From contig NC_088296.1 of assembly GCF_032854445.1 (NCBI RefSeq), positions 3,495,246 through 3,559,245 on the forward strand: DNA of 64,000 nucleotides. The letters run 5' to 3'. The notes under the pieces are model-generated. The model did no database searches. It had not been told where the DNA came from and saw only the letters and a program-made list of their open reading frames with translations. Shown here piece by piece: positions 12,601-22,689 of the stretch. The stretch's first letter is position 1; every line of letters starts with the position of its first letter. The DNA comes from Liolophura sinensis. Its lineage: Eukaryota; Mollusca; Polyplacophora; Chitonida; Chitonidae. A program made the translations under genes and the position numbers.

Positions 12601-14880
12601 TTGGATTATTAGGGGTACACACTAGTAACCTAGCGAGACACTTGTTGAAGTCGTTTGGATTATTAGGGGTACACGTCAATGTCCTAGCGAGACACCTGTT
12701 GAAATCGTTCGGATTATTAGGGGTACATGCTAATATCCTAGCGAGACACCCCTTGAAATCGTTTGGATTATTAGAGGTACACACTAATATCCTAGTGAGA
12801 GACCTCTTGAAGTTGTTCGGATTATTAGGGGTACACGCTAGTAACCTAGCGAAACACCTCTTGAAGCCCTTCGGATTATTAGGGGTACACGCCAGTAACC
12901 TAGCGAGACATCTCTTGAAGTCGTTCGGATTGTGAGAGGTACACGCTAATATCCTAGCTAGACACCTCTTGAAGCCGTTCAGATTATTAGGGGTACACAC
13001 TAATATCCTAGCAAGACACCCCTTGAAATCGTTCGGATTATTAGCGGTACACACTAATATCCTAGCGAGACACCCCTTGAAATCGTTTGGATTATTACAG
13101 GTAGACACTAATATCCTAGCGAGACACCCCTTGAAATCGTTTGGATTATTACAGGTACACACTAATATCCTAGCGAGAGACCTGTTGAAGTCGTTCGGAT
13201 TATTAGGGGTACACGCTAGTAACCTAGCAAGACATCTCTTGAAGTCGTTCGGATTATTATTATTATTAATATTATTATTCTTGGTCAAGTTGTAAAATTG
13301 CAATGTCTTCAAAACTGGTAAATGTAGAAAAACCAAATTTAATAAGGAATATACAAAGCAACTTTTGACATTTTCTGCTGTTTTACCAATCACAAGGACA
13401 TTGTCCTTGTCCTGCAGTTTGTTTCTGAGATTGCACCCCATGTGACAAGCTCATGACCAATGACTGTGCATGTTGGTATGACAAAGTGATAATAGAAAAT
13501 TCTGTGATTTCTTTTGTGACATTTTCATTCTAACTGTGACACAGTGTGCCACAAAAATCAAATTAAGTTGTTAGATCTAACCTGCATTACACCATGCAAT
13601 ATTCCCTGCACTCTAATCAAGTGGGAAATGTGAGCAAGCCCTTTCACGTTTGACGCTGATCTCTGCCAGCGTATATGCATGGATGCATGTTTCTGTTTGT
13701 ATGTCATACTTAACAGTTTGTCATATAACGAGGAGGTGTCATTAGTTGTGTGTGCGTATACTGTGTCTTCTTGTGGCAGAGCGAGTTCATGCTGCCGAAG
13801 TGCTGTCACCACTGAAGTATCATGCTTAAGACACAAAACATGACACCCCACCCAGTCACACTTTACTGACAGTGTAGAATGTCAAGCGAGGCCCTTGTCA
13901 TTATGTCAGGATTGTTGATTTATTGCATGGCATTCAATATCAATCAGTCGGTCTTTAAACTAAACATTGAATTTGTCATCAGCTCCTTGAGGGTTTCTTT
14001 TGCATTTGTGTTTCTTCTCAGACAAACTACAGTGCAACTCTTTCTTTAACTTTTGTAAAGATATGAATCTTGTCTCTAAATTTTCAGACAGTGCAGTCAA
14101 ACTGGATTGTTGCTGACCACTCTTGTTGCCATCATGTACAAAATTGCCATCCTTTACGAAGGGTAAGACAACAGACTGATGCAGTTAATGCATGATTAAC
14201 TTTGGCGAGATCTGAGATGGAAAAGCAGATTGGGATCTCATTGGCTGTAGGTTATAATGCCATAAGGTGATATAATTTAACTGGGAAGTTACAAAAGGTA
14301 AGAGGAGAGATATCTCTAGTAGACAAATGGAAATGGAATCAGGTGAAATTTGCTAATGATATGTTTTTAAGATGTGGGCATTATTTTCCAGTAAGTCCTG
14401 TGAAATAAAAGCAACAGAGAAAATTAAGGGCATGTGTAAGATATATTTTCCATCTTGTTTACAAAATATCCTTGAATCCTTTTTAGAATGAACTCCAGTG
14501 AAAATTTCCTTACCTGTATATAGGAGCCACGTGGCTGGCCTGGTGTGTAGTGTGCTCACATAGAACAATGACCCAGGAGCCTCTCACCAATATGATCGTT
14601 GTGAGTTTATTCAGCTCCAGTTCATTCAACTCCAGTCCATGCCTGCTTCCTCTTCGGTGGGAAGGTCCACCAGCAATCTGCGGATGGCCATTTTTTTTTT
14701 TTTTTTTTTGCGGACTGTGCCCAGTTTCCTCCCACGATAATGCTGGATGCCTTACTAAAAGTGAGATATTCACGAGTACTGCATAAAACACCTGTCAAAT
14801 AAATCACTACATATATTATGTGTTTCAGACCTTTCACAGAGCGAATATACAGTAGACGTTACGAGAAGAAACTGTGGTGA
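6581..14880 (+). CDS. PEMT: Phosphatidylethanolamine N-methyltransferase (PEMT), five exons found, 5' incomplete
   Basis: PEMT is an ER-membrane enzyme that methylates phosphatidylethanolamine three times, using S-adenosylmethionine, to make phosphatidylcholine. Five exons join in phase: 6581-6673, 10413-10558, 11453-11564, 14088-14162 and 14829-14880, all with GT/AG ends. The translation follows the vertebrate PEMT family in order: an N-terminal hydrophobic segment ([10 protein letters not shown]), a membrane segment followed by LGDYFGLL, then [36 protein letters not shown] and [16 protein letters not shown] before TGA. The GDYFG, NPMYWGS and LYE-PFT blocks match the SAM-binding and C-terminal motifs of the family. 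Absent are the first exon with the start codon and an exon of about 120 bp for the second membrane segment, expected between 6674 and 10412. The recognised exons have no stop or frameshift. Identification is from family knowledge, not a search. Confidence 0.92.
7990..8330 (+). repeat. Two adjacent copies of a dispersed repeat
   Basis: About 7990-8140 and 8150-8310 share, in order, GGTATCT-AA-AAGTAC, AGGTAT, TTCCATC and TAAATTACCAAATTC. A partial third copy lies at about 10913-10980. No coding capacity. Confidence 0.7.
8833..9058 (+). mobile_element. tRNA-derived SINE, nearly full length, with 15-bp TSD
   Basis: Contains the box-B-like GAGTTCAAGTCCAGC, the GGTTTCCTCCCACCATAATG body, the GAGTACGGCGTAAAACACC tail and AAATAAATAAAT at the 3' end. 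The very 5' head is missing. Flanked by a target duplication, TTTATGCGACATTAT at 8818-8832 and TTTATGTGACATTAT at 9059-9073. Close to the consensus shared by the other copies, so relatively young. Confidence 0.92.
9193..9328 (+). repeat. 22-bp minisatellite, six copies
   Basis: Unit CAAGTACATGTGACAAATCA plus two bases, with variants TATATG and GATAAA. It lies in a PEMT intron. Confidence 0.9.
9825..10140 (+). repeat. Short direct duplication and dispersed AGCTACCTG-type repeat
   Basis: A ~40-bp direct repeat (TGTCCACAGGTGGGTTTGTC) occurs twice at about 9834-9895. It is followed by a dispersed repeat with TTATCTTTTTGAGCAGA, CAGCTACCTG and GTAGCCGGCTGCAGG-type blocks. Related sequence recurs at about 43690-43830 and, in part and reversed, at about 41640-41680. 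Confidence 0.65.
10413..10558 (+). CDS. PEMT: PEMT exon (membrane segment, up to FLG)
   Basis: Acceptor CCGTTTCAG/G and donor CTGG/GTGAGT. Reads [15 protein letters not shown], then a hydrophobic segment ending MGFYATFLG; aligns with the segment before GDYFG in PEMT. An alternative acceptor is TTACAG at 10425-10430, which keeps the same frame. Confidence 0.92.
10632..10746 (+). repeat. Dispersed repeat (TACTGTAATT-CAACC family), partial copy
   Basis: Begins TACTGTAATTATTCAACCTT and carries GCAAGGCGTTCATTCAAGCA and the ATTCTGTACAGACTG block. Same family as about 15182-15345, 42303-42800, 56656-56890, and the reversed copies at about 44740-45010 and 59570-59690. Confidence 0.8.
10765..10840 (+). 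repeat. Short dispersed repeat (GATGTGGCGTTAAGCC type)
   Basis: CCACGATATGGCTGAAATAT, then GCCGATGTGGCGTTAAGCC, then ATTCATTCATTC. A diverged core recurs near 55745. This looks like the 3' end of a second SINE family with an (ATTC)n tail. Confidence 0.7.
11097..11332. mobile_element. MITE-like inverted-repeat element, family 1
   Basis: About 236 bp with no open frame. The left end contains GATCTTAGACTTAAGTCAAA and the right end carries its inverse (TTTTGACTTAAGTCTAAGAT); the inverted ends extend about 40 bp. Related copies lie at 32508-32743 and, more diverged, 27870-28067. Confidence 0.75.
11453..11564 (+). CDS. PEMT: PEMT exon (GDYFG and NPMYWGS motifs)
   Basis: Acceptor GGTTTCAG/GG and donor TTGAT/GTAAGT, phase 1 in and phase 2 out. 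Encodes [18 protein letters not shown], then [18 protein letters not shown], the most conserved block of the enzyme. Confidence 0.96.
11630..13262. repeat. 54-bp minisatellite, about 30 copies, in a PEMT intron
   Basis: Unit of 54 bp built around GGTACACGCTAATATCCTAG, then CGAGACACCTCTTGAAGTCG, then the TTCGGATTATTAGG joint. The period is a multiple of three and units seldom contain stops, so very long open frames appear on both strands (606 codons minus, 432 plus). These are 18-residue repeats of no known family. The array ends in an (ATT)n run at about 13250-13275. Confidence 0.95.
13276..14087 (+). other. PEMT intron, 3' part
   Basis: Unique AT-rich intron sequence; no further feature recognised. 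Confidence 0.5.
14088..14162 (+). CDS. PEMT: PEMT exon (last membrane segment)
   Basis: Acceptor AATTTTCAG/A and donor GAAGG/GTAAGA, phase 2 in and out. Encodes [20 protein letters not shown] and ILYEG, the TGLLLT...YKIALLYE segment of the family. Confidence 0.95.
14566..14806 (+). mobile_element. tRNA-derived SINE copy with internal poly-T
   Basis: Starts AATGACCCAGGAGCCTCTCA and ends CACCTGTCAAATAAATC. The usual GGTCGTGGGTTTCC stretch is replaced by a run of about 18 T at about 14691-14710. Located in the last PEMT intron, immediately upstream of the final exon. Confidence 0.88.
14829..14880 (+). CDS. PEMT: PEMT final exon with stop
   Basis: Acceptor TGTTTCAG/A, then codons for [16 protein letters not shown] and TGA at 14878-14880. 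The PFT-E-IY block is conserved in PEMT. The basic C-terminal tail is typical of a cytosolic ER end. Confidence 0.95.
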
Positions 14881-15181
14881 GGCATCACTGTTGAGATGAA
14901 TCGTCATCATTCTTACCATTTCATGTTTAGGATCCCTTGAATTTTCGCAATTTGGGTTTAGTGGTCAATTTTACAACTATTCTAAATCTTCGACGAATTT
15001 AAGCCATTTAAGATTATATTTTATAGATGCAATTTCAAAACATTCAAGGGCTCATAAGATTTTGAAGACGAAAATGTTGGATCACATACAGACTTCACAG
15101 AAGTGATAAAACAATCTGTCCTGTTCAGGTAACATTCCCCTCTTACGCTAAGCACTGGTTGAATTTGTCGAAAATATAGGG

Positions 15182-15345
15182 TACTGTAATTTTTCAACCT
15201 ATTCACATGTTTGCAAGGTGTTAATTCAAACATATTCTGAGGACATTATTCTGTGTAGATTGATAAAATTACACTTTTTGTGATGCCCTGAAATTGGCAA
15301 ATCCAAGCAATGTAGTTTTGTCTCCGAAATCAAAGTGAAAAACGT
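15182..15345 (+). repeat. Dispersed repeat (TACTGTAATT-CAACC family)
   Basis: Reads TACTGTAATTTTTCAACC, GCAAGGTGTTAATTCAAACA, TTATTCTGTGTAGATTGATA and GTAGTTTTGTCTCCGAAATC. Same order of blocks as at about 56656-56890. Confidence 0.85.
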
Positions 15346-15505
15346 CAGCAATATTTTTATGGGTTTTTTTTTTTTTGTTTTCATATTTTTTTCCCCATGA
15401 AGTCCAAATTGTGAAGTTGGATAAATTGTGTTGTTTCTGAAAGGGGAATTTAAATTTGTAATTGTTCTAGACAACATTGTGATACATTAATCAAATATTG
15501 TAACC

Positions 15506-15626
15506 TGCGGATGGTCATGGGTTTCCCCTGGGCTCTGCCCGGTTTCCACCCATCATAATGCTTGCTGCTGTCTTACAAGTGAAATATTCTTGAGTACGGT
15601 GTAAAATACCAATCAAATAAATGAAT
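15506..15626 (+). mobile_element. SINE copy, 5'-truncated
   Basis: Starts at CCTGCGGATGGTCATGGGTT and ends CAATCAAATAAATGAATC. Only body and tail are present. Confidence 0.88.
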
Positions 15627-15990
15627 CAAATATTTTTACAAGACTGTGTAAAGGCTTTTTATAATTTTTGTTTGGTAGGTATGTTTGGGTTATATTGCTA
15701 AAACCTGACAGAATTAATGTTAGAAAGTTATTACAAAAACTTGGTTTCAGAAAGTTTCTTGAAAGTACTCCACCAGTTTTATGATTCACCGGACATTGCC
15801 TTGAGAACTCCAGCCTATGTGACAAATTCATTGACACTGATAGCCAAATTGAGGTTGTGAAAGGATAGTGAAAATCGAGTTGTAACTTATCAGAAGCACT
15901 GTCTGTGTCGTGTGAAAGGGAGGAGGCACCAGTTTTACTTCGTGTTTTACTAGTGAGTCGATACTAAAATGAATTTAAAAGTAGAATAAA

Positions 15991-17240
15991 AGTAAAACTG
16001 AAAACACCTTTTCATTTTGTCCAATCTGGTGTTATCGTGATTTTTCTTTTTTTTTCTTTAAGGCTATCTAATCATGTAAACATGTCATCAAGAGGAAAAA
16101 TTGCCAAGATGGTCTACATTTTCCACAAATTCAATGATTTTTAAATTTTATTTTTGCACTCTCCTCCATCATTGAAAATGATTTAAATTTTGTTTTCATT
16201 TTTATCTACCAAATTTATGACTTCCAGGAGCAATATTGACCCCTGACCTTAGCATGAGACAACACTGCTTCACCAAGCCTGTACAACTACTACAACAGAC
16301 ACGTGCCATACATGTATGTGCATTTTATATCATCTATGATTTTAACACCAACATCAAATTTATGACTATTCTGCTTAAACAGAGTAAATTGTTTTGATTC
16401 TGCGATTATCATTTTTTTTTTGCAATATCAGTATTTAAATGTACTTGTTGATATTTGTTTGTGTATAGTAATGTATTTTATTATTAAACAAAAACTGGCA
16501 TGTTCAGATTTCTTAAATTAAGACTTCTGCAGCACAATTACTAAAAGACACTGAGGGCCATCCTGTTTGTATATTGTTGTTATTTTGAGGGAAATACAGG
16601 AGAAAAAAAACAAAAAACAAAAACATTTCGTCGTGTCTTGCTTGTTTGTGTGTGCGCGTCAGTAACAACAGCAAATCTGAATAGATTTCAACCCGTAGAT
16701 GTGTGATCTCCAAGAATGTTCGATCAAGCGCTAGTTTCAAGGCCGATAACTCTGCAGGAGTTTTCAAGTGTTCCCACTTACCTCCCTTTAACAGCATAAT
16801 GTCTCGGAAGGTAAAGCCTTAGCCCAGAGCTCGTCATTCACTACATGCTGCTCTGGATTTAGCACGTGAAACACTCGACCGCGCACGTGGTGAACGTGAT
16901 ATGACAGTATTAAGAATAAAGATGGTAAGAATAAAGCATATTACACGACAGTTATTATCAGCTGATTCAACGACAGTGTCGAAAACCGATTGATTCATGC
17001 GGACTAAGTATATGCTAGTCAAAACGAGGCCCATACGAAAACTAAATAAACATGAATAATGGAAGTGCGGGAAAGACGAAATTTCCGATAAAAAATATCC
17101 ACGGAAATAGACAGATTGATAGTCTTTATTTTAAAACTCCCTATATAAATTGACCTGTCTTTTTTTTATCATGGAAGTCGAGTTAGAAACAAAAACAAAT
17201 TTAAGAAGATCAATAAACAGCAGCACAAAATAACGTACAC
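15991..17240. other. Intergenic, no gene recognised
   Basis: AT-rich with poly-T and poly-A runs. No exon, tRNA-like head or array recognised. Confidence 0.4.
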
Positions 17241-17490
17241 TGAAAAAATAATGTTTATTTTTAACAGAAAGTCTTGTCTGTGATGCTAGAATGTTTTCCT
17301 TTTTTTTTCTTTTCTTTTTTTTTTGAAGCAGATTGCTAAATATAACGCACATACGTTATTAATTCAACATAAAAGATTCTAACGTTATTGGCCTATTACG
17401 TTGAATATGAGAGAATATTATGTTATAATAACAAAATACATTCTAGCATCACTCAGACTCGGGCATCCTTGTTAAAATTAACATCAGTTT
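17241..17490. mobile_element. MITE-like inverted-repeat element, family 2
   Basis: Left end carries AACAGAAAGTCTTGTCTGTG then ATGCTAGAATG. Right end carries the inverse, ACATTCTAGCATCACTCAGA then GTTAAAATTAACA. Inverted ends about 55 bp; no open frame. A second copy lies at 34083-34321. Confidence 0.72.
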
Positions 17491-17679
17491 TTTTTAGTAT
17501 GCGATATTTGGACATGCAGAATAAAGTGGCATAATAGGCCAGTCAAGGATAATGTTTGGTTGATATGAGTTTGTAACAGTTTGGCACCGTTTTACATTTT
17601 CAGCCAGAGTTGAAATCTGATGGGACTAGTAATTTACAGAGGTGAAACTTTATGAAGACTTTTGAAAAAGTGAATTTTG

Positions 17680-18130
17680 AGGAGCAGTACGGTAGCTCTC
17701 CGTTACAAGCGTTCAAGTGGTTTGAGGAGCAGTACGGTAGTTCTCCGTTACCAGCGTTCAAATGGTTTGAGGAGCACTACGGTAGCTCTTCGTTACAAGT
17801 GTTCAAGTGGTTTGAGGAGCAGTACGGTAGCTCTCCGTTACAAGCGTTCAAGTGGTTTGGGGAGCAGTACGGTAGCTCTCCGTTGCAAGCGTTCAAGTGG
17901 TTTGAAGAGCAGTACGGTAGCTCTTCGTTACAAGCGCTCAAGTGGTTTGAGGAGCAGTACGGTAGCTCTCCGTTACCAGCGTTCAAGTGGTTTGAGGAGC
18001 AGTACGGTAGCTCTTCGTTACAAGCGCTCAAGTGGTTTGAGGAGCAGTACGGTAGTTCTCCGTGACAAGCTTTCAAGTTGTTTGAGGAGCAGTACGGTAG
18101 CTCTCCGTGACAAGCGTTTGAGGAGCAGTA
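17680..18130. repeat. 45-bp minisatellite, about 10 copies
   Basis: Unit of 45 bp around TTTGAGGAGCAGTACGGTAG, then CTCTCCGTTACAAGCG. 45 is 15 codons, so three overlapping frames stay open; they carry a repeated EEQYGSSPLQ motif with no known family. The last two units are shortened. A SINE begins directly at the end. Confidence 0.95.
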
Positions 18131-18373
18131 TGGGGCGTCCGTGGCCTATAGTGGTTAGCGTGTGAATGCAGCAGAGAAGTTCACCGCCAAGTTCAAGTCC
18201 ACCTCATGCAGATTTTCTCTCCGGTCGTACGTGAGAAGTTCTGTGAGAAACTTGCGTATGTTCGTAAGTTTCCGCTGGGCTTTGTCCGGGTTCCCTCCAC
18301 CATAACGCTGGCCGTCGTCGTATAAGTGAAATATTCTTGAGTACGATGTAAAACACCAATGAAATAAATAAGT
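18131..18373 (+). mobile_element. tRNA-derived SINE, near full length
   Basis: Head GGGGCGTCCGTGGCCTATAG, box-B-like CAAGTTCAAGTCCACC, body, tail GAGTACGATGTAAAACACC and AAATAAATAAGT. It abuts the 45-bp array with no clear target duplication on that side. Confidence 0.88.
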
Positions 18374-18829
18374 AACAAAGTAAAGGACATAAAAGCGGTG
18401 ATAGGTTTACGTGCGGAAATCGGCGTTTTCCAAAGCGGTGGCAAATTTTCAATATAAGTGCTTAAACAGCAGCAAATTACACGCCCCCTACCACCTTGAC
18501 TTTAGCAGAGTTAGGTTACGAAAAAAAGTGCAGCGATGTTAATTACAATCTGTCTATTACGTCACTGGCCTAGAATTACTCGTGAACAATGTTAAAGGCG
18601 CTGTAGACCCCAAACATTGCCATAATAAGGCTCCGAGAATGGTGGATGCGAATGGTTTCGGGGATTGCCAACAGTTTTTGAACATTTGAGCACAAAAACT
18701 CACCTTGATGTGAAATGTATGGGCTTGTTTCGTTTGACACATTGATGTCACGTCAACCATATGCAGGAAACACCTGGACAAGTACAGAAATCAAAATTCC
18801 TGTAGGCACCGCTGAAGTCATAGTAACAA

Positions 18830-19290
18830 ACAATATTGGGAGAGAAATCGCTGCAGTTTGGGGAAAAATCGCTGCAGTTTTGGGAAAGAAAAATAACTGC
18901 GGTTTTGGGAAAGGAAAATCGCTGCAGTTTTGGAAAAGAAATGTCATTGCGGTTTTGCTAAAGAAAAATCGCTTAAGTTTTGGGAAAGAAAAATCATTGC
19001 GGTTTTGGGAAAGAAAAATCACTGCAGTTTTGGGAAAAAAATAGCTGCAGTTTTGCGAAATAAAAATCGCTGCACTTGTGGAAAAGAAAATCGTTGAAGT
19101 ATTTGGAAAGAAAAACCATTGCAGGCTTGGAAAAGCTAAAAGAATTAGCCTAGAATGTTGGAAAATGAAGAACAATGCAGTATTTAGTAAGCGAAAGCTG
19201 TTTTGAGAAAGCAAGTACACCATCAGTGTTGGTAAAAGTAAAACAATATAGTGTGTCGAAAGTAAAAACACCACGGTAAATGTATTGGGA
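18830..19290 (+). repeat. Degenerate ~25-bp repeat
   Basis: Unit near GAAAATCGCTGCAGTTTTGG plus GAAAG, poorly conserved, about 17 copies decaying towards 19290. The minus-strand frame at 18753-19274 is a translation of this array. Confidence 0.85.
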
Positions 19291-19569
19291 TAAGCAAACC
19301 ACTTTTTCTTTCTGGCAAATCATTTAAGTTGATTAAAAGTAACTATACACACAGTGAGGAAAACGAGACCTTTCCAACCATCCTAGGTGATAATGTTGTT
19401 ACCGAGGAACAATTAGCTGAGGAAAGCCAAGTCCACTGTGACTTTACAAGTACCAGTAACAGTAAAAGGAGAAGTGTGAAAAACAAAAAACGGGATACCT
19501 ATATAAGTTTTGAAATACCCATCTGTTTAAGGAACCTGGCGTTTTGTAGTAAGATGAGAGACTCCCAGC

Positions 19570-19625
19570 CCTGTTTTTTACACCAGTTGCGGGTTCGAAC
19601 CCAGCTTTGAGGAGGACATTTCCAA
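19570..19625 (+). repeat. tRNA-like box-B fragment
   Basis: GTTGCGGGTTCGAACCCAGC resembles a tRNA T-arm. No other tRNA parts are convincing, so this is probably a SINE remnant. Confidence 0.4.
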
Positions 19626-19656
19626 GATTTCCACCCTCCCATTATTCATGGAGCTT

Positions 19657-21357
19657 TGGTGGGTTTGTGAGGTGTGGTTGATGTGGAATGGGTTTGTGGG
19701 ATATGGTTAATCTGGAATGGGTTTGTCGGGTGTGGTTAATGTGGAATGGGTTTGTGAAGTGTAGTTGATGTGGAATGGGTTTGTAGGGTGTGGTTAATGT
19801 AGAATGGGTTTGTGGGGTTTGGTGAGGTGTGGTTGATGTGGAATGGGTTTGTCGGGTGTGGTTAATGTGGAATGGGTTTGTGAAGTGTAGTTGACGTGGA
19901 ATGGGTTTGTAGGGTGTGGTTGATGTAGAATGGGTTTGTGGGGTTTGGTGAGGTGTGGTTAATCTGGAATGGGTTTGTCGGGTGTGGTTAATGTGGAATG
20001 GGTTTGTGAAGTGTAGTTGATGTGGAATGGGTTTGTCGGGTGTGGTTGATGTGGAATGGGTTTGTGAAGTGTGGTTGATGTGGAATGGGTTTGTGAAGTG
20101 TGGTTAATGTGGAATGGGTTTGTGGGGTTTGGTGAGGTGTGGTTGATGTGGAATGGGTTTGTGGGGTTTTGGTGAGGTGTGGTTGATGTGGTATGGGTTT
20201 GTGGGGTTTGGTGAGGTGTGGTTGATGTGAAATGGGTTTGTGGGGTGTGGTTGATGTGGAATAGGTTTGTGAGGTGTGGTTGATGTGAAATGGGCTTGTG
20301 GGGTTTGGTGAGGTGTGGTTGATGTGGTATTGGTTTGTGGGGTTTGGTGAGGTGTGGTTGATGTGAAATGGGTTTGTGGGGTGTGGTTGATATGGAATAG
20401 GTTTGTGAGGTGTGGTTGATGTGAAATGGGCTTGTGGGGTTTGGTGGGGTGTGGTTAATGTGCAGTGTGTTTCTGGGGTTTGGTGAGGTGTGGTTGATGT
20501 AGAATGGGCTTGTGAGATGTGGTTGATGTGGAATGGGCTTGTGAGATGTGGTTGATGTGGAATGGGTTTGTGGGGTGTGGTTGATGTGGTGTGGGTTTGT
20601 TGGGTGTGGTTGATGTGGAATGGGTTTGTGAGGTGTGGTTGATGTGAAGTGGTTTTGCAGGGTGTGGTTGATGTGAAATGGGTTTGTGGGGTGTGGTTGA
20701 TGTGGAATGGGTTTGTGAGGGTGTGGTTGATGTGGAATGGGTTTGTGGGGTGTGGTTGATGTGGAATGGGTTTGTGGGGTGTGGTTGATGTGGAATGGGT
20801 TTGTTGGGTGTGGTTGATGTGGAATACGTTTGTGAGGTGTGGTTAATGTGAAATGGGTTTGTGGGGTGTGGTTAATGTGGAATGGGTTTGTGAGGTGTTG
20901 TTGATGTGGAATGGGTTTGTGAGGTGTGGTTGATGTGGAATGGGTTTGTGGAGTGTGGTTGATGTGGAATGGTTTTGTGGAGTGTGGTTGATGTAGAATG
21001 GGTTTGTGAGGTGTGGTTGATGTGGAATGGGTTTGTGGAGTGTGGTTGATGTAGAATGGGTTTGGTGAGGTGTGGTTGATGTGGAATGGGTTTGTGAGGT
21101 GTGGTTGATGTGGAATGGTTTTGTGGAGTGTGGTTGATGTAGAATGGGTTTGGTGAGGTGTGGTTAATGTGGAATGGGATTGTGGGGTTTGGTGAGGTGT
21201 GGTTAATGTGAGTTTGTGGTGTTAGTGAGGTGTGGTTTATATGGAATGGGTTTGTAGGCTGTGGTTGATGTGGAATGGGTTTGTGGGGCGTGGTTGATGT
21301 GGAATGGTTTTCTGAGGTGTGGTTGATGTGGAATGAATTTGTCGGGTGTGGTTGATA
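19657..21357 (+). repeat. 29-bp G/T-rich minisatellite, about 57 copies, 1.7 kb
   Basis: Unit of 29 bp: GTGGTTGATGTGGAATGGGT then TTGTGAGGT. Variants GTGGGGTTTGGTGAGGT and GTCGGGT occur, some in a longer compound unit. C is nearly absent from the + strand over 1.7 kb, with repeated GGG and GGGG runs. Confidence 0.95.
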
Positions 21358-21584
21358 ATCCCATATCTAACAGTGATATCAACATAACCCAGTCTTCGTA
21401 CTAAAATGTATACATTATTTTGCTGCGGTATCCCAGCGCCCGATAAAATTGCTTGCTACATGTAACAGATACTGCGCGTGATAAATCAATGGCCCCCACC
21501 CACATGTATCATGTTTATGTGTTGTGCAGCCTGGGAATAGCGTATGCAGAGGTCGTTTTATGTTGGCGATCCTCGATCGTCAGG

Positions 21585-21725
21585 GTAAAGGCCTTTGGGT
21601 ATTCGTATAAAGCTAGACCCGTGTCACTATCACATGTCGATGTCGAGGGTTCGATTCCAAGGGCCGCGGTTTACGTCAGATGGCTTGTCAGGTATTCCTG
21701 GCGAAGGGCGGGTGCTTGTATTGAT
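21585..21725 (+). mobile_element. Second tRNA-derived SINE type, partial
   Basis: Box-B-like GAGGGTTCGATTCCAAG followed by CCTGGCGAAGGGCGGGTGCT. The latter block matches TCTGGCGAAGGGCCGTCGGT at about 34545, where GGCTCGAATCC sits at the same offset upstream. Confidence 0.6.
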
Positions 21726-21804
21726 GGTTCTTTACATTTCTATTCTTAATCCGTGAAGAAAGTAATTACCTAAAGCGTCCGTTTGCGTTGATATGTTGTG
21801 TTTA

Positions 21805-22060
21805 CTTATATATTTATTTGATTGGTGTTTCACGCCGCACTCAAGAATATTTCACGGCGACCAGCATTATGGTGGGACGAAACCGGGCAGCGCTCGGGGG
21901 AAATTCACCACCATCCGCAGGTCGCTGGCTGACCTTCCCACTTACGGCCGGAGATGAAGCCAGTATGAACTGGACTTGAACTCACTGCGACCGCATTGGT
22001 GGGGGGCTCCTGGGTCATCACGCTGCGCTAACGCGCTAACCGTCTGAGCCACGGAGGCCC
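21805..22060 (-). mobile_element. Full-length tRNA-derived SINE with 11-bp TSD
   Basis: Reference copy for the family. On the minus strand it reads the tRNA-like head GGGCCTCCGTGGCTCAGACG, ACGCAGC-type arm, box B GAGTTCAAGTCCAG, body (CCCGAGCGCTGCCCGG region), tail and AAATAAATATAT. Flanked by TGTTGTGTTTA at 21794-21804 and 22061-22071. Parts of it form the artefactual frame at 21788-21979. Confidence 0.95.
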
Positions 22061-22229
22061 TGTTGTGTTTATACGTGTACCTGTAAACCCATCAGTATCC
22101 ATGGAATGCGGGAACGTGTAGTTCGAATGTGAAAATATGAAGTTATTGACGTCACCAGTTTTTACACCTTATTGGGTAAACAAGATCGTCTTGTATAAAG
22201 GTAGTGACTCCTCTTTAACGAAGACAGTA

Positions 22230-22600
22230 GGAGTGAGTAAGTGAGTGACTGCTTGGGGTTTAATGTCGTACTTAACAATTTTTCACTCAGATGACGACGA
22301 AGGAATCTTTAGAGTCTATGTAATGTACCTCCTTGTTGCAGAACAGATTTCCACCGCTCTTTTATCTAGTGCTGCTTCACTGAGACGCCTTACCGAAGGC
22401 AAGTAAGCCGCCCCGCCCGAGCCATTATACTGATACGGGTCAAACAGCCATTGCATTATCCCCTTCATGCTGAACACGAGGAAGTTACAACTTCCGCTTT
22501 TAAGGTCATAGGTGTGGCTCGATCCAGGCTTGACCCTGGATCTACCGCTCTTCGAAGGCAGAAGGCAGGTCATGGTTAAGTGTTCAAAACGCATGCCTGT
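22230..22600 (-). mobile_element. Third SINE-like element with (CTCA)n end
   Basis: Bounded by GAGTGAGTAAGTGAGTG at the left, then GGGGTTTAATGTCGTACTTA, ACCTCCTTGTTGCAGAACAG and CGAGCCATTATACTGATACG. The same order appears inverted at 42346-42638. The right part has a GATCCAGG/CCTGGATC palindrome and a weak box-B-like sequence on the minus strand. The 92-codon frame here is an accident: the other copy breaks it. Confidence 0.88.
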
Positions 22601-22689
22601 TAATCGCTTATAGAACCGCTTTACGATCCAAGTGCGTTTTCAATTTCCGTTCAGGACTTGGTACTGATGGATCCCGTCTGTAAGTAACA

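Larger units (their letters stand above)
14881..15990 (+). other. Probable PEMT 3' UTR and flank
   Basis: AATAAA at 15985-15990 is a candidate poly-A signal; others farther on are possible. The region includes a dispersed repeat (about 15182-15345) and a SINE tail (15506-15626). Confidence 0.45.

Noticed and set aside
11621..13441. 606-codon antisense frame as a repeat protein gene
   Set aside because: It is wholly a translation of the 54-bp minisatellite inside a PEMT intron; no start context, no known repeat family, and the sense strand is equally open.
17652..18165. EEQYGSS-repeat protein
   Set aside because: 45-bp array; all three overlapping frames open, no splice or start evidence.
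22316..22594. 92-codon conserved protein
   Set aside because: The second copy of the same sequence (42346-42638) breaks the frame; it is a SINE-like repeat.
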